A stretch of DNA of 25,029 nt from Noviherbaspirillum sp. (GTDB lineage: Bacteria; Pseudomonadota; Gammaproteobacteria; Burkholderiales; Burkholderiaceae), in contig JAQGLQ010000520.1 in assembly GCA_028292785.1 (NCBI GenBank), positions 1 to 25,029 on the forward strand, in the 5' to 3' direction. A model generated the notes under the pieces. The model ran no database searches and was not told where the DNA came from. It worked only from the letters and a program-made list of their open reading frames with translations. The position numbers were made by a program, and so were the translations under genes. This document shows positions 24,098-25,029 of this stretch, piece after piece; the first letter of the stretch is position 1; each line of letters begins with the position of its first letter.

Positions 24098-24961
24098 ATG
24101 CACATTAGCTGTTCAGTCGTTTGTTATCGAAATACCCCGATACAAATTGCTCAAGTCTTGAAAAGCCTGGCCGCCTCAGGGGGCGGTTCACCGCCGCTGG
24201 AAATACGCGTGACGCTAATCGACAATTCGCCGACAAACAAGCTGGCCGAAGTCGCGCGGGAATTTAATGCGGCTTATATCCATTTACCCCAGAACCCCGG
24301 GTTCGGCGCTGCGCATAATCTCGCCATCGCTGAATCCATCGCAAGCAATGCGCAATATCATCTGGTGCTGAACCCCGATACGCATTTCGCGGGCAATGTC
24401 ATCCCGGCACTGGTCGCATATCTGGAAGAGCACCATGACGTGGGGCTGATCATGCCGGACATACGTTATCCGGACGGCAGCCAGCAGCATCTGTGCAAGT
24501 TATTACCCGCGCCTTACGATCTGCTGATGCGGCGGTTTTCGCCGAAGTTATACGAATGCTCCGGCCGTCTTGCTCGATACGAATTGCATGAAAGTGGTTA
24601 TAACAAGCTAATGAATGTGCCTGCGTTGTCCGGTTGTTTCATGCTCTTGCGCGCTGCTGTGTTGCGAGAGGTTGGCGGCTTTGATGAGCGGTTCTTCATG
24701 TATCTGGAAGACGTCGACCTGTCGCGACGTATAGGGCGGATAGCACGAACAGTTTATTTTCCATACGTCTCGATCACCCATGAATACGTTAAGGGATCGT
24801 ACCGGAATTGGAAGTTGACCGCGTATCACATTTGTTCAGCTATCCGCTATTTCAATAAGTGGGGATGGTTTTCCGATCGCGAAAAAAAACAAATCAATAA
24901 CGCGACATTGCGGGAAATCAAGGCTGGCAAGGGCTTGGAAAGGCCTGCCGGTCAAGCATGA
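24098..24961 (+). CDS. Glycosyltransferase family 2 (rhamnosyltransferase-like)
   Basis: 287 residues with a GT-A fold. VTLIDNSPT (38-46) forms the nucleotide-binding strand. NPGFGAAHN (66-74) and LNPDTHF (91-97, the DxD-like metal site) follow, then SGCFMLLRAAVLREVGGFDE and FFMYLEDVDLSRR (about 199-211). This pattern is typical of the WbbL-like rhamnosyltransferase subgroup that builds O-antigen or exopolysaccharide repeat units at the cytoplasmic membrane face. The donor and acceptor cannot be read from sequence; given gmd and fcl nearby, a fucosyl or other deoxysugar donor is also possible. The gene starts 36 bases after manC2, and its 3-prime half looks more AT-rich than neighbours. Its stop overlaps the next ATG in an ATGA arrangement. 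Confidence 0.88.
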   Translation: MHISCSVVCYRNTPIQIAQVLKSLAASGGGSPPLEIRVTLIDNSPTNKLAEVAREFNAAYIHLPQNPGFGAAHNLAIAESIASNAQYHLVLNPDTHFAGNVIPALVAYLEEHHDVGLIMPDIRYPDGSQQHLCKLLPAPYDLLMRRFSPKLYECSGRLARYELHESGYNKLMNVPALSGCFMLLRAAVLREVGGFDERFFMYLEDVDLSRRIGRIARTVYFPYVSITHEYVKGSYRNWKLTAYHICSAIRYFNKWGWFSDREKKQINNATLREIKAGKGLERPAGQA

Positions 24962-25029
24962 AAGTGGTTGCACCAGGAGGCGGCCAGTGGATCACTGCGG
25001 ATATCGGTGATCCGCTTGACGGCGCCTCG
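24958..25029 (+). CDS. Start of an unidentified gene (cut by window edge)
   Basis: From the ATG at 24958, overlapping the glycosyltransferase stop by 4 bases, the frame stays open for 24 codons to the window end. It begins MKVVAPGGGQWITADIGDPL. The coupled start and the operon position suggest another polysaccharide gene, but I do not recognise the family from this fragment. Confidence 0.5.
   Translation, partial: MKVVAPGGGQWITADIGDPLDGAS

Overview
The window looks like a chromosomal segment of a GC-rich betaproteobacterium, most likely Burkholderiales and probably near the Oxalobacteraceae (Herbaspirillum, Noviherbaspirillum, Herminiimonas). This rests on gene content, gene order and protein style recalled from those groups; no database search was run. 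Coding density is high. I see no tRNA, rRNA, CRISPR array, insertion sequence or phage gene, and no gene-free stretch exceeds 300 bases.

Layout. (1) 1-931, minus strand: the first 27 codons of hemL, preceded by a divergent thiD-like kinase gene. (2) 989-1183, plus strand: a small rubredoxin. (3) 1363-11239, plus strand: a type IV pilus chemotaxis-like (Pil-Chp) cluster, pilG-pilH-pilI-pilJ-chpA. It encodes two CheY-like regulators, a CheW-like adaptor, a membrane receptor and a 2000-residue hybrid CheA-type kinase. The cluster ends in a strong stem-loop at 11260-11293, which also faces the end of phrB. (4) 11308-12798, minus strand: phrB, a DNA photolyase. (5) 12864-17449, plus strand: yqgE-ruvX-pyrR-pyrB-pyrX-plsC, with overlapping or nearly overlapping genes from ruvX onward. 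pyrX encodes a dihydroorotase-like protein that has lost its metal ligands. (6) 17486-18304, minus strand: apaH. (7) 18492-25029, plus strand: the start of an exopolysaccharide or O-antigen cluster, manC1-gmd-fcl-manC2-GT2 glycosyltransferase, then the first codons of another gene.

How the genes work together. PilJ should pass surface or mechanical signals through PilI to ChpA, which phosphorylates PilG and PilH to control pilus extension and retraction. The usual adaptation enzymes (PilK methyltransferase, ChpB methylesterase) are not at this locus. PyrB and PyrX should form the aspartate transcarbamoylase holoenzyme, with PyrR as a regulator or uracil phosphoribosyltransferase homologue. 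The catalytic dihydroorotase must be encoded elsewhere. ManC makes GDP-mannose, Gmd and Fcl convert it to GDP-L-fucose, and the GT2 enzyme is one of probably several transferases using such donors.

Most of the window is recognisable core biology and I do not see a clearly new system. The points most worth a second look are the divergent active site of the ThiD-like protein, the repeated N-terminal modules of ChpA, the N-terminal extension of PilJ, the stem-loop between pilJ and chpA, the insertion in Fcl, and the paired manC genes around gmd-fcl.
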